Numbered from the stretch's first letter, positions 53,342 through 62,752 are shown. The stretch: 63,946 bases of DNA from Clostridia bacterium (GCA_017421045.1 JAFQMC010000002.1:1-63946), one strand, 5' to 3'. Notes: generated from the sequence alone by a model not told the origin. Translations and numbers: made by a program.

Positions 53342-54433
53342 TTATTTCTTTGCGACAGCTTTCTGGCAGCTTTCGCAGGTTGAACAGGCATCCAACTCTT
53401 CCTTTGTCACCTTGCCGTCGCGATAATCTCTGACAATTTTATTTTCATACATTGAGTACTTCTGCTTTTTGAAGAAGAATAGGAACTTATGCTTGAGCAC
53501 CCAGAAGAAGGGCTTCCAGATGTACTTGTGCATAGCAGGAGACACGGAGCCTATCATCCAGCAGTTTCTGTCGCAACAGCGAACTTTTCTGCGGACAATC
53601 TCGGCGTCTGCACTGTTCCACAGCTCATCCCAGGTCTGGTCGTTGAGGTTGCCCATGACCTCTTTTTCTTTGGTGCCGTTGCAGGGCATTACGTCGCCGT
53701 AGGGGTCGATGAAGAAGGTGTCAAAACTCATATCACAGGGAAGCAGACGCTTCTGTGAGAATATGTAGTTGATAAGTCCGTGATTGAAATATGCACGGAA
53801 CCATTTCTTGGGACTGTTGGAGGAGAGGAGTTTATTGATGAGCTTCTCGAAATTCTCGGCAACCATGAGTCGGTCGTGGATGATGTTGTTGGATTCTACG
53901 AAGTAGAAGCTGTTGTGCAGAGAAGCGGTTGCAAACTCCATATCGAGGTCATCTGAGATATCGTAGAGCGGGACAAGGTCGGGAGCGTTCTTGTCCTGAA
54001 CGGTCATACCGAAGCCTACGTCCTTCATGCCCATATCCACCAGGGTTTTCAGGGTGGTATAACCGCGGTTGTAACCGTCATCGAGTCCTCTGATTTCGTT
54101 GTTCGTCTGCTCAAGTCCCTCGATGGAAATTCTGATACCAACCTGAGGAAACTCCTTGCACAAGTCAACGATTCGGTCGGTAAAAAATCCGTTGGTGGAA
54201 ATAACTATTCTGTCGCTTTTCTTGTAAAGTTCACGGACGATGTCCTTTAAATCCTCGCGGATGAAAGGCTCACCGCCGGTGATGTTGGTAAAATACATCT
54301 CGGGAAGCTTTTTGATTGTTTCGATTGAGATTTCTTCCTCGGGCTTTGAGGGAACTTTGTATCGATTGCACATGGTACATTTTGCGTTACATCTGTATGT
54401 AACAATGACTGTGCCGTTGAGTTTCTTTGCCAT
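53342..54433 (-). CDS. Radical SAM/SPASM-type protein in the polysaccharide cluster
   Basis: Radical SAM enzyme of 363 residues. The CxxxCxxC cluster is CNAKCTMC (about 14-21); ITGGEPFIRED is the SAM-binding GGE motif. A SPASM-like second cluster is suggested by LPCDMSFDTFF, VMPCNGTKEKE, CCDRNCW and the C-terminal CSTCESC. No peptide precursor is obvious nearby. Within a polysaccharide operon it may modify a sugar or a surface peptide. The ribosome site is weak (AAGTGTGA). It lies between two GT4 genes. Confidence 0.9.
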   Translation of the reverse strand: MAKKLNGTVIVTYRCNAKCTMCNRYKVPSKPEEEISIETIKKLPEMYFTNITGGEPFIREDLKDIVRELYKKSDRIVISTNGFFTDRIVDLCKEFPQVGIRISIEGLEQTNNEIRGLDDGYNRGYTTLKTLVDMGMKDVGFGMTVQDKNAPDLVPLYDISDDLDMEFATASLHNSFYFVESNNIIHDRLMVAENFEKLINKLLSSNSPKKWFRAYFNHGLINYIFSQKRLLPCDMSFDTFFIDPYGDVMPCNGTKEKEVMGNLNDQTWDELWNSADAEIVRRKVRCCDRNCWMIGSVSPAMHKYIWKPFFWVLKHKFLFFFKKQKYSMYENKIVRDYRDGKVTKEELDACSTCESCQKAVAKK

Positions 54434-54447
54434 ATGATATCACACTT

Positions 54448-55629
54448 TCAGTTAAGAAGGTTTTTGAAGTGGTGGAGGTGGTCAGCGGCTACGCTGTTCC
54501 AGCTATATTTCTCGAGCACCTCGGTACGGTCTGAAACCGCAGATTTCTCAGTATTCAGGGTTTTGTCCACAAGGGATATAAATTCTTCATCGGAATTATA
54601 AATGCTGTAACCCTTGTGCAAATCGAACATCAGGCTGTTGCTGAGTATAACGGGAGTACCGGCAGAAATCGCCTCGATGATTACAAGTCCGAAGGACTCG
54701 AGCTTTGAGGTGAATACACTGCAGTGAGCCATATTGTAATACTGATTAAGCACCTTGCCGGGAGCAAGCTCACCTGCGTACCTGACCTGAGCCTCAATGC
54801 CGTTTTCGGTTGCGAGCTTGTCGATAGAGAGCTTGTACTCCTCATCGATGACACCGCCTGCGTACATAAAGACGACATCGGGATTTTTCCTGAGATAAGG
54901 CAGGAGCATCTGCACGGAACCGAGCTGATTCTTTCGGTCACATACAGAACCAACCTGAAAAATCACCTTTTTATTCTGAAGTCCGTTTTCTGCTTTGAAC
55001 TTCTCTGTTTCATAAGCAGACAGTGGACTGTATTTGTCGGTATTAACACCATTGATTGTCTTGACGATTCGGTCTCTATCCACGCCGAATCGCTGTGTCA
55101 GGTGGTCGATGGTGATGTCATTGAGAACAAGCACCAGATCTGCATTCTGAACGCAGAACACCTCCTGAAAATACTTTTTCTTGATTGTTGATTCGATTTC
55201 CTCCCACCTTGTTCCCCATATATAGGAATGGACAGTATAGGCAATTACCGCTTTTTGACGATACTTTTTGGGAACGGTTTTCAGGAAAAAGAAAAGATTG
55301 TACTGATTATGAAAATGAAGGATAACCTTCTCTGTTGAATTCTTGAGGATTTTCTTGAGCTGAGATGCAAGTGCAAGAGAATAGACAACTCTCTTCATTT
55401 TGTGAAGGATACCGAGAGAAACATCCTTGCGTGTGAACACAGCTGGCACCTTGATTTCTGTTATTGGCAGATTATGAGAAGCTCTGTGAGCTGAAGCGAT
55501 ATCAAGTATTTCTACATTCTCCTGAGCTTTGAGAAAAGCCTCGGTGAGTTCTTCTACAACTATTTCTGTGGCCGCTCCCATCTGAGCAGGGATAGGCGTA
55601 TATCCTGTTCCTATTTCGTATATTTTCAT
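54448..55629 (-). CDS. Family 4 glycosyltransferase
   Basis: GT-B transferase, 393 residues from the ATG at 55629 (GGGGAA upstream); a GTG further up at 55641 lies in the preceding gene. It begins MKIYEIGTGYTPIPAQMGAATEIVVEELTEAF, the membrane-side acceptor domain. The donor domain has VIFQVGSVCDRKNQLGSVQML, YAGG and FTSKLESFGLVIIEAISAGTPVILSN with the E-x7-E pattern. It starts two bases after the preceding gene. Confidence 0.93.
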   Translation of the reverse strand: MKIYEIGTGYTPIPAQMGAATEIVVEELTEAFLKAQENVEILDIASAHRASHNLPITEIKVPAVFTRKDVSLGILHKMKRVVYSLALASQLKKILKNSTEKVILHFHNQYNLFFFLKTVPKKYRQKAVIAYTVHSYIWGTRWEEIESTIKKKYFQEVFCVQNADLVLVLNDITIDHLTQRFGVDRDRIVKTINGVNTDKYSPLSAYETEKFKAENGLQNKKVIFQVGSVCDRKNQLGSVQMLLPYLRKNPDVVFMYAGGVIDEEYKLSIDKLATENGIEAQVRYAGELAPGKVLNQYYNMAHCSVFTSKLESFGLVIIEAISAGTPVILSNSLMFDLHKGYSIYNSDEEFISLVDKTLNTEKSAVSDRTEVLEKYSWNSVAADHLHHFKNLLN

Positions 55630-55630
55630 A

Positions 55631-56827
55631 CTATTCCCCATATATCTGCATTAACTTTTTGTAGTAGGTTTCGGGAGTTTCAAAGGTGATGTGTCTGCAA
55701 TTTTCCGTAAACTCCTCAAGCACACCGGGAGATTCAAGGAGATACCTGAGCTTCTGCTCGAGGTCGTCTGCGTTTCCCGCTTCGAAGAGGAGACCTGTTT
55801 TGTTCTCCTCCATAATCTCGGGAATACCGCCCATTCGTGATGCTATAACAGGAGTCATATACATCTGGGACTCAATTACCGAGAAGGGACAGTTTTCGTA
55901 CCATTCTGAGGGATAAACACTGCACCGTGCGTTTTGTATAAGCTCTTTGAGTTCCTGACCTGTTTTGAAACCAACATACTCTGCGTTGGGCACAGACTCC
56001 ATATCCTCCACAGCTTTTCCGTAGCCTGCAAACACAAAGCGTGTATCGGGCATTTTTTCGGCAGCTTTCAGGAGGGTGTTGGTGCCCTTGTCTCGGGAGA
56101 GATGGCCAAATTCAAGCACATAGTCCCCTTTCTTTACATTATCGGGAACTTTAGGCTCGATAAAATTATGAAGAGCAATGGTTTTATCTCTGAATCTATT
56201 TTGAGTATCAAGCTTTTTCTTCAAAAATTCTGATGGACAGATTATAGAATCAATATAGCTGTAAGCCTTGCTGTGTTTCCACACATAAGCGTCCATCATG
56301 CCGAGAAAGCTCTTAGCTCTGGAATTCTTCACACACTTTGTTCTGAGACAGTGGGTGTAATTACCGCCCAGGCATTTCTCGCAAATTCTGATATCCGCGT
56401 CAAAAAGTCCGTGGCTGGGACAAATGAGCTGATAGTCGTGGGCTGTATATATAATTCTGACCTTACGGCCTGTTTTTTTTCTGTATTTTTCTGTTTCAAT
56501 GATTATACTGGGAGTGAGGTGAAACTGAATGTTGTTAAGATGGACAATATCGGGCTGAAAATCGTTGAGGACTTTTCGGATTTTCTTTCTTGCTTCCCGT
56601 GAATAGATAATACGGAAAGGAGCTGAGAGATTCTTTCCTATTCCATCGCCAAAGTCCATGTGACTTACGTAGGAACCTGCTGAGTTGCCTACGATGTTAT
56701 CCTCATGTTCAAGTCCGAAATACTCAACCTGATGTCCACCCTGAGTCAGAGCCTCGCCTAACTTGAAAACGTAGGTCTCGGCTCCACCCTTTTGGTACAG
56801 AAACTTATTGACTAATAAGATTTTCAC
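55631..56827 (-). CDS. Family 4 glycosyltransferase
   Basis: GT-B transferase of 398 residues from GTG at 56827 (AAGGAG ahead). It opens MKILLVNKFLYQKGGAETYVFKLGEALTQGGH, the typical GT4 acceptor domain with the GG loop, has a cysteine-rich middle segment (ICEKCLGGNYTHCLRTKC) and closes with VYPSEWYENCPFSVIESQMYMTPVIAS in the donor domain. The cysteine-rich middle is seen in a subset of capsular GT4 enzymes. Confidence 0.94.
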   Translation of the reverse strand: MKILLVNKFLYQKGGAETYVFKLGEALTQGGHQVEYFGLEHEDNIVGNSAGSYVSHMDFGDGIGKNLSAPFRIIYSREARKKIRKVLNDFQPDIVHLNNIQFHLTPSIIIETEKYRKKTGRKVRIIYTAHDYQLICPSHGLFDADIRICEKCLGGNYTHCLRTKCVKNSRAKSFLGMMDAYVWKHSKAYSYIDSIICPSEFLKKKLDTQNRFRDKTIALHNFIEPKVPDNVKKGDYVLEFGHLSRDKGTNTLLKAAEKMPDTRFVFAGYGKAVEDMESVPNAEYVGFKTGQELKELIQNARCSVYPSEWYENCPFSVIESQMYMTPVIASRMGGIPEIMEENKTGLLFEAGNADDLEQKLRYLLESPGVLEEFTENCRHITFETPETYYKKLMQIYGE

Positions 56828-56854
56828 TGGTTACTCCTTTGCCGAAGCCATTGT

Positions 56855-58003
56855 TTACGCCTCGCGCACTGTGTATAAATCAAGTGTTCTCTGGACTATA
56901 TCGTCCCAGTTATATTTAGATAAAATGAAATCTGCGGCCTGCGCCTTATACTTTTCCACTACATTCGGGTTATCGCAAAGATAGCTGAGCTTATTTGCAA
57001 GTTCCTGAACATTGCTTTTTGAAAATATTGCGCCATAGTCCTCAACAACCTCTGCACATTCGGGAATGTCTGAGGTAAGAGTGCAGTTGCCGTAGCTCAT
57101 TGCCTCGAGCAAGCTCAGAGGCATTCCCTCGAGATCTGAGGGTAGTACATATATGTAGGCATTGCTGTACAGCTCCTGAAGAGGTTTTCCCTCAACAAAA
57201 CCTGTAAAGATTATTCTGCTGTCGCCCTGAGCAAGCTCTTTTATCTCACGGGCAAAAGCTTCGCTGTCTGAGGCACCGCCTGCAATAACCAGTTTTTTAT
57301 CTGTGTCAATGCTGCGAAATGCTTCAATGAGATATCGGATTCCTTTCTCAGGTACAAGACGTCCGAGAAAAAGAATATAGTCGTCTTTATTAAGTCCGTA
57401 GTTTTCGGTAATCAGCTCAGCCGGAAGTCTCTCGGGTCTGCTGACACCATTGGGGATGAAAATGGTTTTTCTGTTATATATGGTATTAAAATATTCCTGA
57501 ACGTTTTTGCTGAGAACAATTATCTCGTCAGCAAAACGAACGGCACATTTTTCGCCGAAAAGAATATATCCTCCTGCAAAGCGTCCCCACTTTGCTCTCT
57601 GGTGGTCGAGTCCGTGGATGGTGGCGATACAACGTTTTCTGAAAAGCTTTGGCAGCCACAGCATAGCACAGGGTCCTTCAGCATGAAAATGCACAACATC
57701 GTATTTACCGAAAGCTGCACGGATTGCCGCAAAAAAGGATGAAGAAATTGCGGCAAGTCCTTTTTTCTGAATGGTGGGGACGTCCTTTAAGCTCACACCG
57801 TTATATTCGCTTATCTTCTCTTTGTCAAACTGCTCTCCGCTGATGTGGTGTCCGCGGCGGTTATAGCAAGTGACGCTGTGACCCAGTCTGACCATTCCTG
57901 TGGATAGCTCCCCTACTACAACCTCGACGCCGCCTTCTCTGGAAGGGATGCGTTTATGTCCGAGCATCGCAATACTAAGCTTGTCCTTTTTCTTTGAAGA
58001 CAT
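56855..58003 (-). CDS. Family 4 glycosyltransferase (DUF1972/rhamnosyltransferase-like)
   Basis: 382 residues. It starts LSIAMLGHKRIPSREGGVEVVVGELSTGMVRLGH, the DUF1972-type opening seen in capsule rhamnosyltransferases, and has VLPSDLEGMPLSLLEAMSYGNCTLTSDIPE in the donor domain. A second-sugar transfer role, following the initiating enzyme directly, is typical of this subgroup. The start codon follows the previous gene's stop directly (TAAATG). Confidence 0.93.
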   Translation of the reverse strand: MSSKKKDKLSIAMLGHKRIPSREGGVEVVVGELSTGMVRLGHSVTCYNRRGHHISGEQFDKEKISEYNGVSLKDVPTIQKKGLAAISSSFFAAIRAAFGKYDVVHFHAEGPCAMLWLPKLFRKRCIATIHGLDHQRAKWGRFAGGYILFGEKCAVRFADEIIVLSKNVQEYFNTIYNRKTIFIPNGVSRPERLPAELITENYGLNKDDYILFLGRLVPEKGIRYLIEAFRSIDTDKKLVIAGGASDSEAFAREIKELAQGDSRIIFTGFVEGKPLQELYSNAYIYVLPSDLEGMPLSLLEAMSYGNCTLTSDIPECAEVVEDYGAIFSKSNVQELANKLSYLCDNPNVVEKYKAQAADFILSKYNWDDIVQRTLDLYTVREA

Positions 58004-58708
58004 TTATACTCCTTCCATTCCGAGAACTGCACCGAAGGTTTTCAGTAGAATTTTGATGTCAACCCACAAACTGCGATCGCGGATATACTGAAGATCGAAT
58101 TCGACCCACTTATCAAAGGTCATATCGTTACGCTTGGGCTGAATCTGCCAATAGCAGGTGAGTCCGGGTGTAACAAGCAAGCGCTGAAGCTGATAGTCGT
58201 TGTACTGCTCAACCTCGCGGCTCAGAGGAGGTCTTGGGCCTACAAAGCTCATATCACCCTTGAGCACATTGAAAAGCTGTGGAAGCTCATCGATGCTTGC
58301 ACGGCGGATAAAACGACCTACTCGGGTAATTCGGGGATCTTCCTTTATCTTAAAGGCAGGACCCTCCATCTCGTTCTTGTGCAGAAGGTCTTCGAGCATT
58401 GCATCTGCATTTGCAACCATGGAACGGAATTTGTAGAACTTGAAAACCTTGCCGTTCTTTCCTACGCGCTCCTGAACAAAAATCGGGGCGGCACCGGGAC
58501 TGTCGATAACGATTATCAGTGCTATGACTGCCATGGGTACAAAGAGGATAACCAACCCTAAAAAAGAGAAAATAATATCAAAGCACCGCTTAAAAAAACA
58601 GTAGCCGGTTTTTTTCTCGATGTCAATTCTCTCAAAAGGTTCGTTTGTTTTCGTTGATTCAATTGTCTGCGATTCTAAAAAATCCACGTTCATACCATTA
58701 TTCACCAA
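58004..58708 (-). CDS. Initiating sugar-phosphate transferase (WbaP/CpsE C-terminal type)
   Basis: Transfers a sugar 1-phosphate to undecaprenyl phosphate, the first committed step of repeat-unit assembly. The 234-residue product is the short monotopic catalytic form: KRCFDIIFSFLGLVILFVPM (membrane helix), FKFYKFRSMVANAD, TRVGRFIRRASIDELPQLFNVLKGDMSFVGPRPP. It lacks the long N-terminal multi-helix region of WbaP. The start is uncertain (TTG 58708, GTG 58705 or ATG 58693). Confidence 0.95.
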   Translation of the reverse strand: MVNNGMNVDFLESQTIESTKTNEPFERIDIEKKTGYCFFKRCFDIIFSFLGLVILFVPMAVIALIIVIDSPGAAPIFVQERVGKNGKVFKFYKFRSMVANADAMLEDLLHKNEMEGPAFKIKEDPRITRVGRFIRRASIDELPQLFNVLKGDMSFVGPRPPLSREVEQYNDYQLQRLLVTPGLTCYWQIQPKRNDMTFDKWVEFDLQYIRDRSLWVDIKILLKTFGAVLGMEGV

Positions 58709-58740
58709 TATATACTTACGCGTGCTACACCTGCAGAGGA

Positions 58741-59751
58741 TCAGTTGGCGGGTGTATAAAGCACATCCATGATTATTTCCTTTACAGACTCATCGTCGGG
58801 GTAAAACTCCATATTCTTCTCCCCGACTTTATTCTCGCCTTCAATAACACGGATTTCTTCAAAACTGTATGTTGATATTTTTTCGAACAACTCCTGCAAA
58901 ACTATGACGGAGCAATCGGATACCATGTACTCTGACATAAGCTTGACGGAATCAATGACGAAATCCTCATCGTCCTCTACGCAGTGCTGAGTCTTATCAA
59001 TCAGGGCATCCAGATACTGTCTCTGGCGTTCCATTCTGGTGTTGTTGGTGCTGTCTTCAAGTCCGTAACGTGTGCGGACATAATTGAGGGCATGCTCTCC
59101 CATCAGAGTCACAGTTTCACCTTTCACAAGAGTATCGTCAACTCCGGTGAAATCATCAAGAATGGTAACCTCAACTCCGCCAACAAGGTCGTTGTAAGCG
59201 GGAACGGAATCCATGGTTACAGAAATATAGTGATCGATATCGGTATCAAGAAGGACTTTTGACACTGCCTCTGCAGTATTGCGACAGCTTGTCTGCTTGC
59301 CGTCGCCGTATGTATGTGCAAGTGCCAACTGCTTATTAACAGTGGCGACTTTTTCGCCTGCAAGACCCAGAACAGAAATCTGAGCCATTGTATCTCTGTT
59401 TATATGGATGGCGGTAATGGTAGAGTTCTCGTCATCAATAGCAAAAAGCATAAGGAAATCAGCCTGTTGGTCGTTATTGTAAGAGTCGTCGGAGATGTCT
59501 CCTTCGTACTTATCAAGTCCCATTATAAGCAGGGTTTGTACGTTATCCTTCTTTTTGTAGTCCTGTCCATTGTAGGAGACGGTGGTGTCCTTCTCCACAG
59601 CTACGGGAACATCCCCTTGGTTGTTTTCCCAAGCGTCAATAATAAACAGAGCAACAGATACTGTGATGACTATTGCCAACGCTATGGCAATGCCACCCAG
59701 TATCTTCTTTCTTTTTTGTTTTTTTTCGCCGTGAGAGGTATGATTACTCAT
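58741..59751 (-). CDS. LytR-CpsA-Psr (LCP) family phosphotransferase
   Basis: Attaches undecaprenyl-linked polysaccharide to peptidoglycan outside the membrane. The 336-residue product has a cytoplasmic basic start, one membrane helix (about 18-38) and an LCP domain (about 70-290) with GLDKYEGD, DFLMLFAIDDENSTITAIHINRDTM and RTRYGLEDSTNNTRMERQRQ. The ATG overlaps the end of the preceding gene by eight bases, coupling the two. Linkage of the capsule to the wall is the probable role. Confidence 0.95.
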   Translation of the reverse strand: MSNHTSHGEKKQKRKKILGGIAIALAIVITVSVALFIIDAWENNQGDVPVAVEKDTTVSYNGQDYKKKDNVQTLLIMGLDKYEGDISDDSYNNDQQADFLMLFAIDDENSTITAIHINRDTMAQISVLGLAGEKVATVNKQLALAHTYGDGKQTSCRNTAEAVSKVLLDTDIDHYISVTMDSVPAYNDLVGGVEVTILDDFTGVDDTLVKGETVTLMGEHALNYVRTRYGLEDSTNNTRMERQRQYLDALIDKTQHCVEDDEDFVIDSVKLMSEYMVSDCSVIVLQELFEKISTYSFEEIRVIEGENKVGEKNMEFYPDDESVKEIIMDVLYTPAN

Positions 59752-60421
59752 GCTTTTTCTTTGTATATACTACAATACCGGTAGCAGCCATTGCTACAAC
59801 TGCAACACCTGCAAGTGCAAGCATAACATAGCCGGAGGGATCACCTGTTTTGGGGGATGTTGCAACGGCTCTTGTGGAATCAACAACGATAGCAAAAGTA
59901 GAGGGTACATCTGTCTTGAATGTCAGATAATTACCATCTTCAATTGTTGCACCTGATACCATGACCCACTTGCCGTCTACAAACTGCATAAGACCTGTAA
60001 AGCCCTTGAGAGTATCAGCAGAAAGCTTAATCTTGAAGCGTCCGTGCTCACTGTGAATATCACAATCGGTCATATCAATAAAGAACAGGTCGCTTACCTT
60101 GAGGTCTGTGGGACGGATGTTCTTCTCATTTGCAACATCGGTGAGACTGTTACAAATTGTAGTCAGGTCCAGTGTGTCATGAATGGTGTTGTATGCATTT
60201 TCCATTTCTTTACGGAAAACATCAAGGAGACCATTGCGCTGTGCATAGGAATAAATCTTGAGGATTGCAGTACATGTGGGGTCATCATTGATATACTCAA
60301 TCAGAGTAGGAGCACCGTTGTTGGAGGGGCTCTCAACAAAGGAGCCGGGTGCAGCACAAACAGAAATGCTCATTGCAAACACCATGATGATTGCCAGACA
60401 AATTGTTAATACCTTTTTCAT
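59744..60421 (-). CDS. Secreted sortase-substrate-like protein with SPKTG motif
   Basis: 225 residues: signal peptide (about 1-24, ending CAAPG), an unrecognised alpha/beta region, then a small beta domain (DCDIHSEHGRFKIKLSADTLKGF) and a C-terminal sorting signal: SPKTGDPSGYVMLALAGVAVVAMAATGIVVYTKKK. The SPKTG sequence with a hydrophobic helix and basic tail fits sortase anchoring. No sortase gene lies in this window. It overlaps the LCP gene. The biological role is unknown. Confidence 0.85.
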   Translation of the reverse strand: MKKVLTICLAIIMVFAMSISVCAAPGSFVESPSNNGAPTLIEYINDDPTCTAILKIYSYAQRNGLLDVFRKEMENAYNTIHDTLDLTTICNSLTDVANEKNIRPTDLKVSDLFFIDMTDCDIHSEHGRFKIKLSADTLKGFTGLMQFVDGKWVMVSGATIEDGNYLTFKTDVPSTFAIVVDSTRAVATSPKTGDPSGYVMLALAGVAVVAMAATGIVVYTKKKHE

Positions 60422-60462
60422 TTTATTTTCATCCTTTCAAAATAAAAATATGACTGAATAAT

Positions 60463-61173
60463 TTATTGATTATCCGAATTTTTCACACGAAGCATCGCTC
60501 TGTGATATTCGGTAAAATCACTTAGGAATTTTGTGCCCATCTTTTTTTCTATCAGGCTGTAAGTCTGATGAAGTTGCGGCGGTCGATGAATGAGATTGTG
60601 ACAATCCGATCCGAGAAAATGCAGAATGTTTTGGCGAAGCATTGAAAAAGCTTTTCTCCGGGTACGGATACTGTTAAAAAAGCTTGCGTTCACCTGCATC
60701 AGAACTCCTGAATCCAGAAGTCTGCGCCATGCATCCTTTGACTGATAGTTAAGATACCGCTCGATGTGCGCAAGCACAACGGTGATATCGCCTCTGCAAG
60801 CGATATTGCAAATCTCACGGATTGAGGACTCCGACCACTTTTTCACAGGCATTTCAATAAGGAGAAGTCTGCTCTCCCCTGCACAGAGAAGCTCAAGGTT
60901 TTCGAGTCTGCTCACTCCGTCATAAAAGCTGACTTCCGCGCCAAGTAAAACATCGGGGATATTCTCGGCGAGAAAAGGCTTTATTTCATTATAAGAAGCT
61001 TCGCGTCTGTTTATGAAATCAACGACACTCTCCCTGCTTGCTGAAAAATGCGGAGTGGCAACAACGGTGCCCACTCCCTGAGTTTTCAGCATACGAAGCA
61101 TCGAGAGACTTTCCTCTACGCTCTTACTGCCGTCATCAATACAAGGCAGGATATGACTGTGAAAATCAACCAT
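60463..61173 (-). CDS. cpsB: CpsB/CapC-type protein-tyrosine phosphatase (PHP family)
   Basis: Metal-dependent phosphatase that dephosphorylates the CpsD kinase. The 236-residue product starts MVDFHSHILPCIDDGSKSVEES (PHP His motif), with VVATPHFSASRESV and FLGSDCHNLIHRPP as further ligand segments. It overlaps the kinase gene by eight bases. Together with cpsC and cpsD it controls chain length. Confidence 0.95.
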   Translation of the reverse strand: MVDFHSHILPCIDDGSKSVEESLSMLRMLKTQGVGTVVATPHFSASRESVVDFINRREASYNEIKPFLAENIPDVLLGAEVSFYDGVSRLENLELLCAGESRLLLIEMPVKKWSESSIREICNIACRGDITVVLAHIERYLNYQSKDAWRRLLDSGVLMQVNASFFNSIRTRRKAFSMLRQNILHFLGSDCHNLIHRPPQLHQTYSLIEKKMGTKFLSDFTEYHRAMLRVKNSDNQ

Positions 61174-61930
61174 TGTTACTGTGTGTAGTTGAAGTGTAGT
61201 ACTTTTTGTAGTATTTTGAGTATCTCTTGTACTTACCGCGTGTGCCGCCTGAGCTCTCGGATTCGTTCATTACACACCCAAGCACATTGACATTAGACAG
61301 TCTGAGCTGTCTGTAGCATGCCTCCAGCTCTTTTTTCTCGGTGTAGTCCTCTCTGACAACTACAATCACTCCTGTGATAAGATTTGATATTGCCAGTGCG
61401 TCGGACACAACATTGACAGGAGGAAGATCGACAATTATATAGTCAAATATGTCCGATGCAATTTTCAGGATAGACTCCATTCGGTGAGAACCGAGAAGCT
61501 CTGAAGGATTGGGAGGCAGATCGCCTGAGGGCATAATGTACCAGTTTTCGAGAATTGTGGATTTGAAGGTACTCATCTGCTGAGATTCGTAGCCCATGAG
61601 CAAATCGGTAAGACCGGGAGAACTCTTGAGATCCATCTTTTTTGCGACACTGGGGATTCTCAGGTCACCGTCGATGAGGAGAACACGCTTTCCGCTCTCT
61701 GCCAGAACATAGGAAAGATTGATGGCGGTTGTGCTTTTGCCCTCACCTCTCATGGAGCTTGTGACACCGATTATGGGACAACGGACATCCTCGGGCAGTG
61801 TGAAAGAAAGGTTTGCTCGAAGAAGCTTATACTGTTCCACAGCAGTAAATTCAAGATTCTTGTGGAGAGTTTTCTTGCTTGCGATTGAATCGAATATTGA
61901 ACGCTTACGGCGTTTTTTATTGACAGCCAT
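61166..61930 (-). CDS. cpsD: CpsD-type BY-kinase (polysaccharide tyrosine kinase)
   Basis: Tyrosine autokinase of 254 residues. Walker A GEGKSTTAIN, Walker A' VLLIDGDLRIPS, Walker B IIVDLPPVNVVS. The C-terminal tail is a tyrosine-rich cluster (YKRYSKYYKKYY), the site of autophosphorylation. It forms a complex with the CpsC membrane adaptor. AAGGAGGG precedes the ATG. Confidence 0.96.
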   Translation of the reverse strand: MAVNKKRRKRSIFDSIASKKTLHKNLEFTAVEQYKLLRANLSFTLPEDVRCPIIGVTSSMRGEGKSTTAINLSYVLAESGKRVLLIDGDLRIPSVAKKMDLKSSPGLTDLLMGYESQQMSTFKSTILENWYIMPSGDLPPNPSELLGSHRMESILKIASDIFDYIIVDLPPVNVVSDALAISNLITGVIVVVREDYTEKKELEACYRQLRLSNVNVLGCVMNESESSGGTRGKYKRYSKYYKKYYTSTTHSNNG

Positions 61931-61945
61931 TTTTCCTCACCCTCC

Positions 61946-62707
61946 TTACTTGACATTCTTTTTTCTCTGATAGTAGTATGCATACTGCTTATCAGAAGAA
62001 TCGAGAAGATTGGGAACCTTTGCAAGTATGGGATAATCGTATGTTTTGAGCAGGTATTCTTCATCGTGGATGGTGTCATCCATAAGAGCCATAATAACAA
62101 GAACTATTACTGATATCAGAACACCCAGCAATAAACCTACCTCTGTGTATCTTGAGATGTTCGGTGAAACCTTCTGCTCGTTCACAACTCCAAGGTCTAC
62201 AACCTTCATGGAGCTGCCTTCAATAATCTCGGAAATTCTCACGGGGAGAACCTCGGCAATAGCGTTTGCAAGTTCAGCAGAGTCTTTGGCATTTTCCGTT
62301 GTAACGGTAACTGCAAGCACCTCGGTGTCATTTACAGACGCTGCCTCTATCATGTAATACAGCTCATCAACGGTATAGTCGAGACCGGTTTTCTCAATAA
62401 CCTGATTCAGAGTAGTTCTGTTCTTGAGCATTACAGTGTAGGTTTTGACCAGAGACTGTGCCGCTGTAAGTTCTGAGGAGCTGATACTGAAAGTGGAGCT
62501 TCCAAGCGAAAAAGAACTGTTATTTACATACAGCATAACTGTGGATGCATACTGAGGTGTAATAATAAAAGCCGCATAGCAGAAAGCCATCACTGCCGCC
62601 AAAATTCCAGACAGCACAATTATCCACAGCTTTTTCCAAAGGAACCTTAATATATGCATAAAGTCCACAACATAATAATCCTGTGTTTTTGCTTTATCGT
62701 TTACCAT
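61946..62707 (-). CDS. cpsC: CpsC-type chain-length regulator (Wzz domain)
   Basis: Membrane adaptor of 253 residues that activates CpsD. A short cytoplasmic start, a first helix (about 28-50, LWIIVLSGILAAVMAFCYAAFI), an extracellular Wzz region (about 55-175) and a second helix (about 178-200), followed by a short cytoplasmic tail ending YYYQRKKNVK. The Shine-Dalgarno GGGG lies 11 bases before the ATG. It is the first gene of the polysaccharide operon. Confidence 0.95.
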   Translation of the reverse strand: MVNDKAKTQDYYVVDFMHILRFLWKKLWIIVLSGILAAVMAFCYAAFIITPQYASTVMLYVNNSSFSLGSSTFSISSSELTAAQSLVKTYTVMLKNRTTLNQVIEKTGLDYTVDELYYMIEAASVNDTEVLAVTVTTENAKDSAELANAIAEVLPVRISEIIEGSSMKVVDLGVVNEQKVSPNISRYTEVGLLLGVLISVIVLVIMALMDDTIHDEEYLLKTYDYPILAKVPNLLDSSDKQYAYYYQRKKNVK

Positions 62708-62752
62708 AACAACAAAATTCCCCTTACTGAATCACTTGTTTATGCGATCAAA

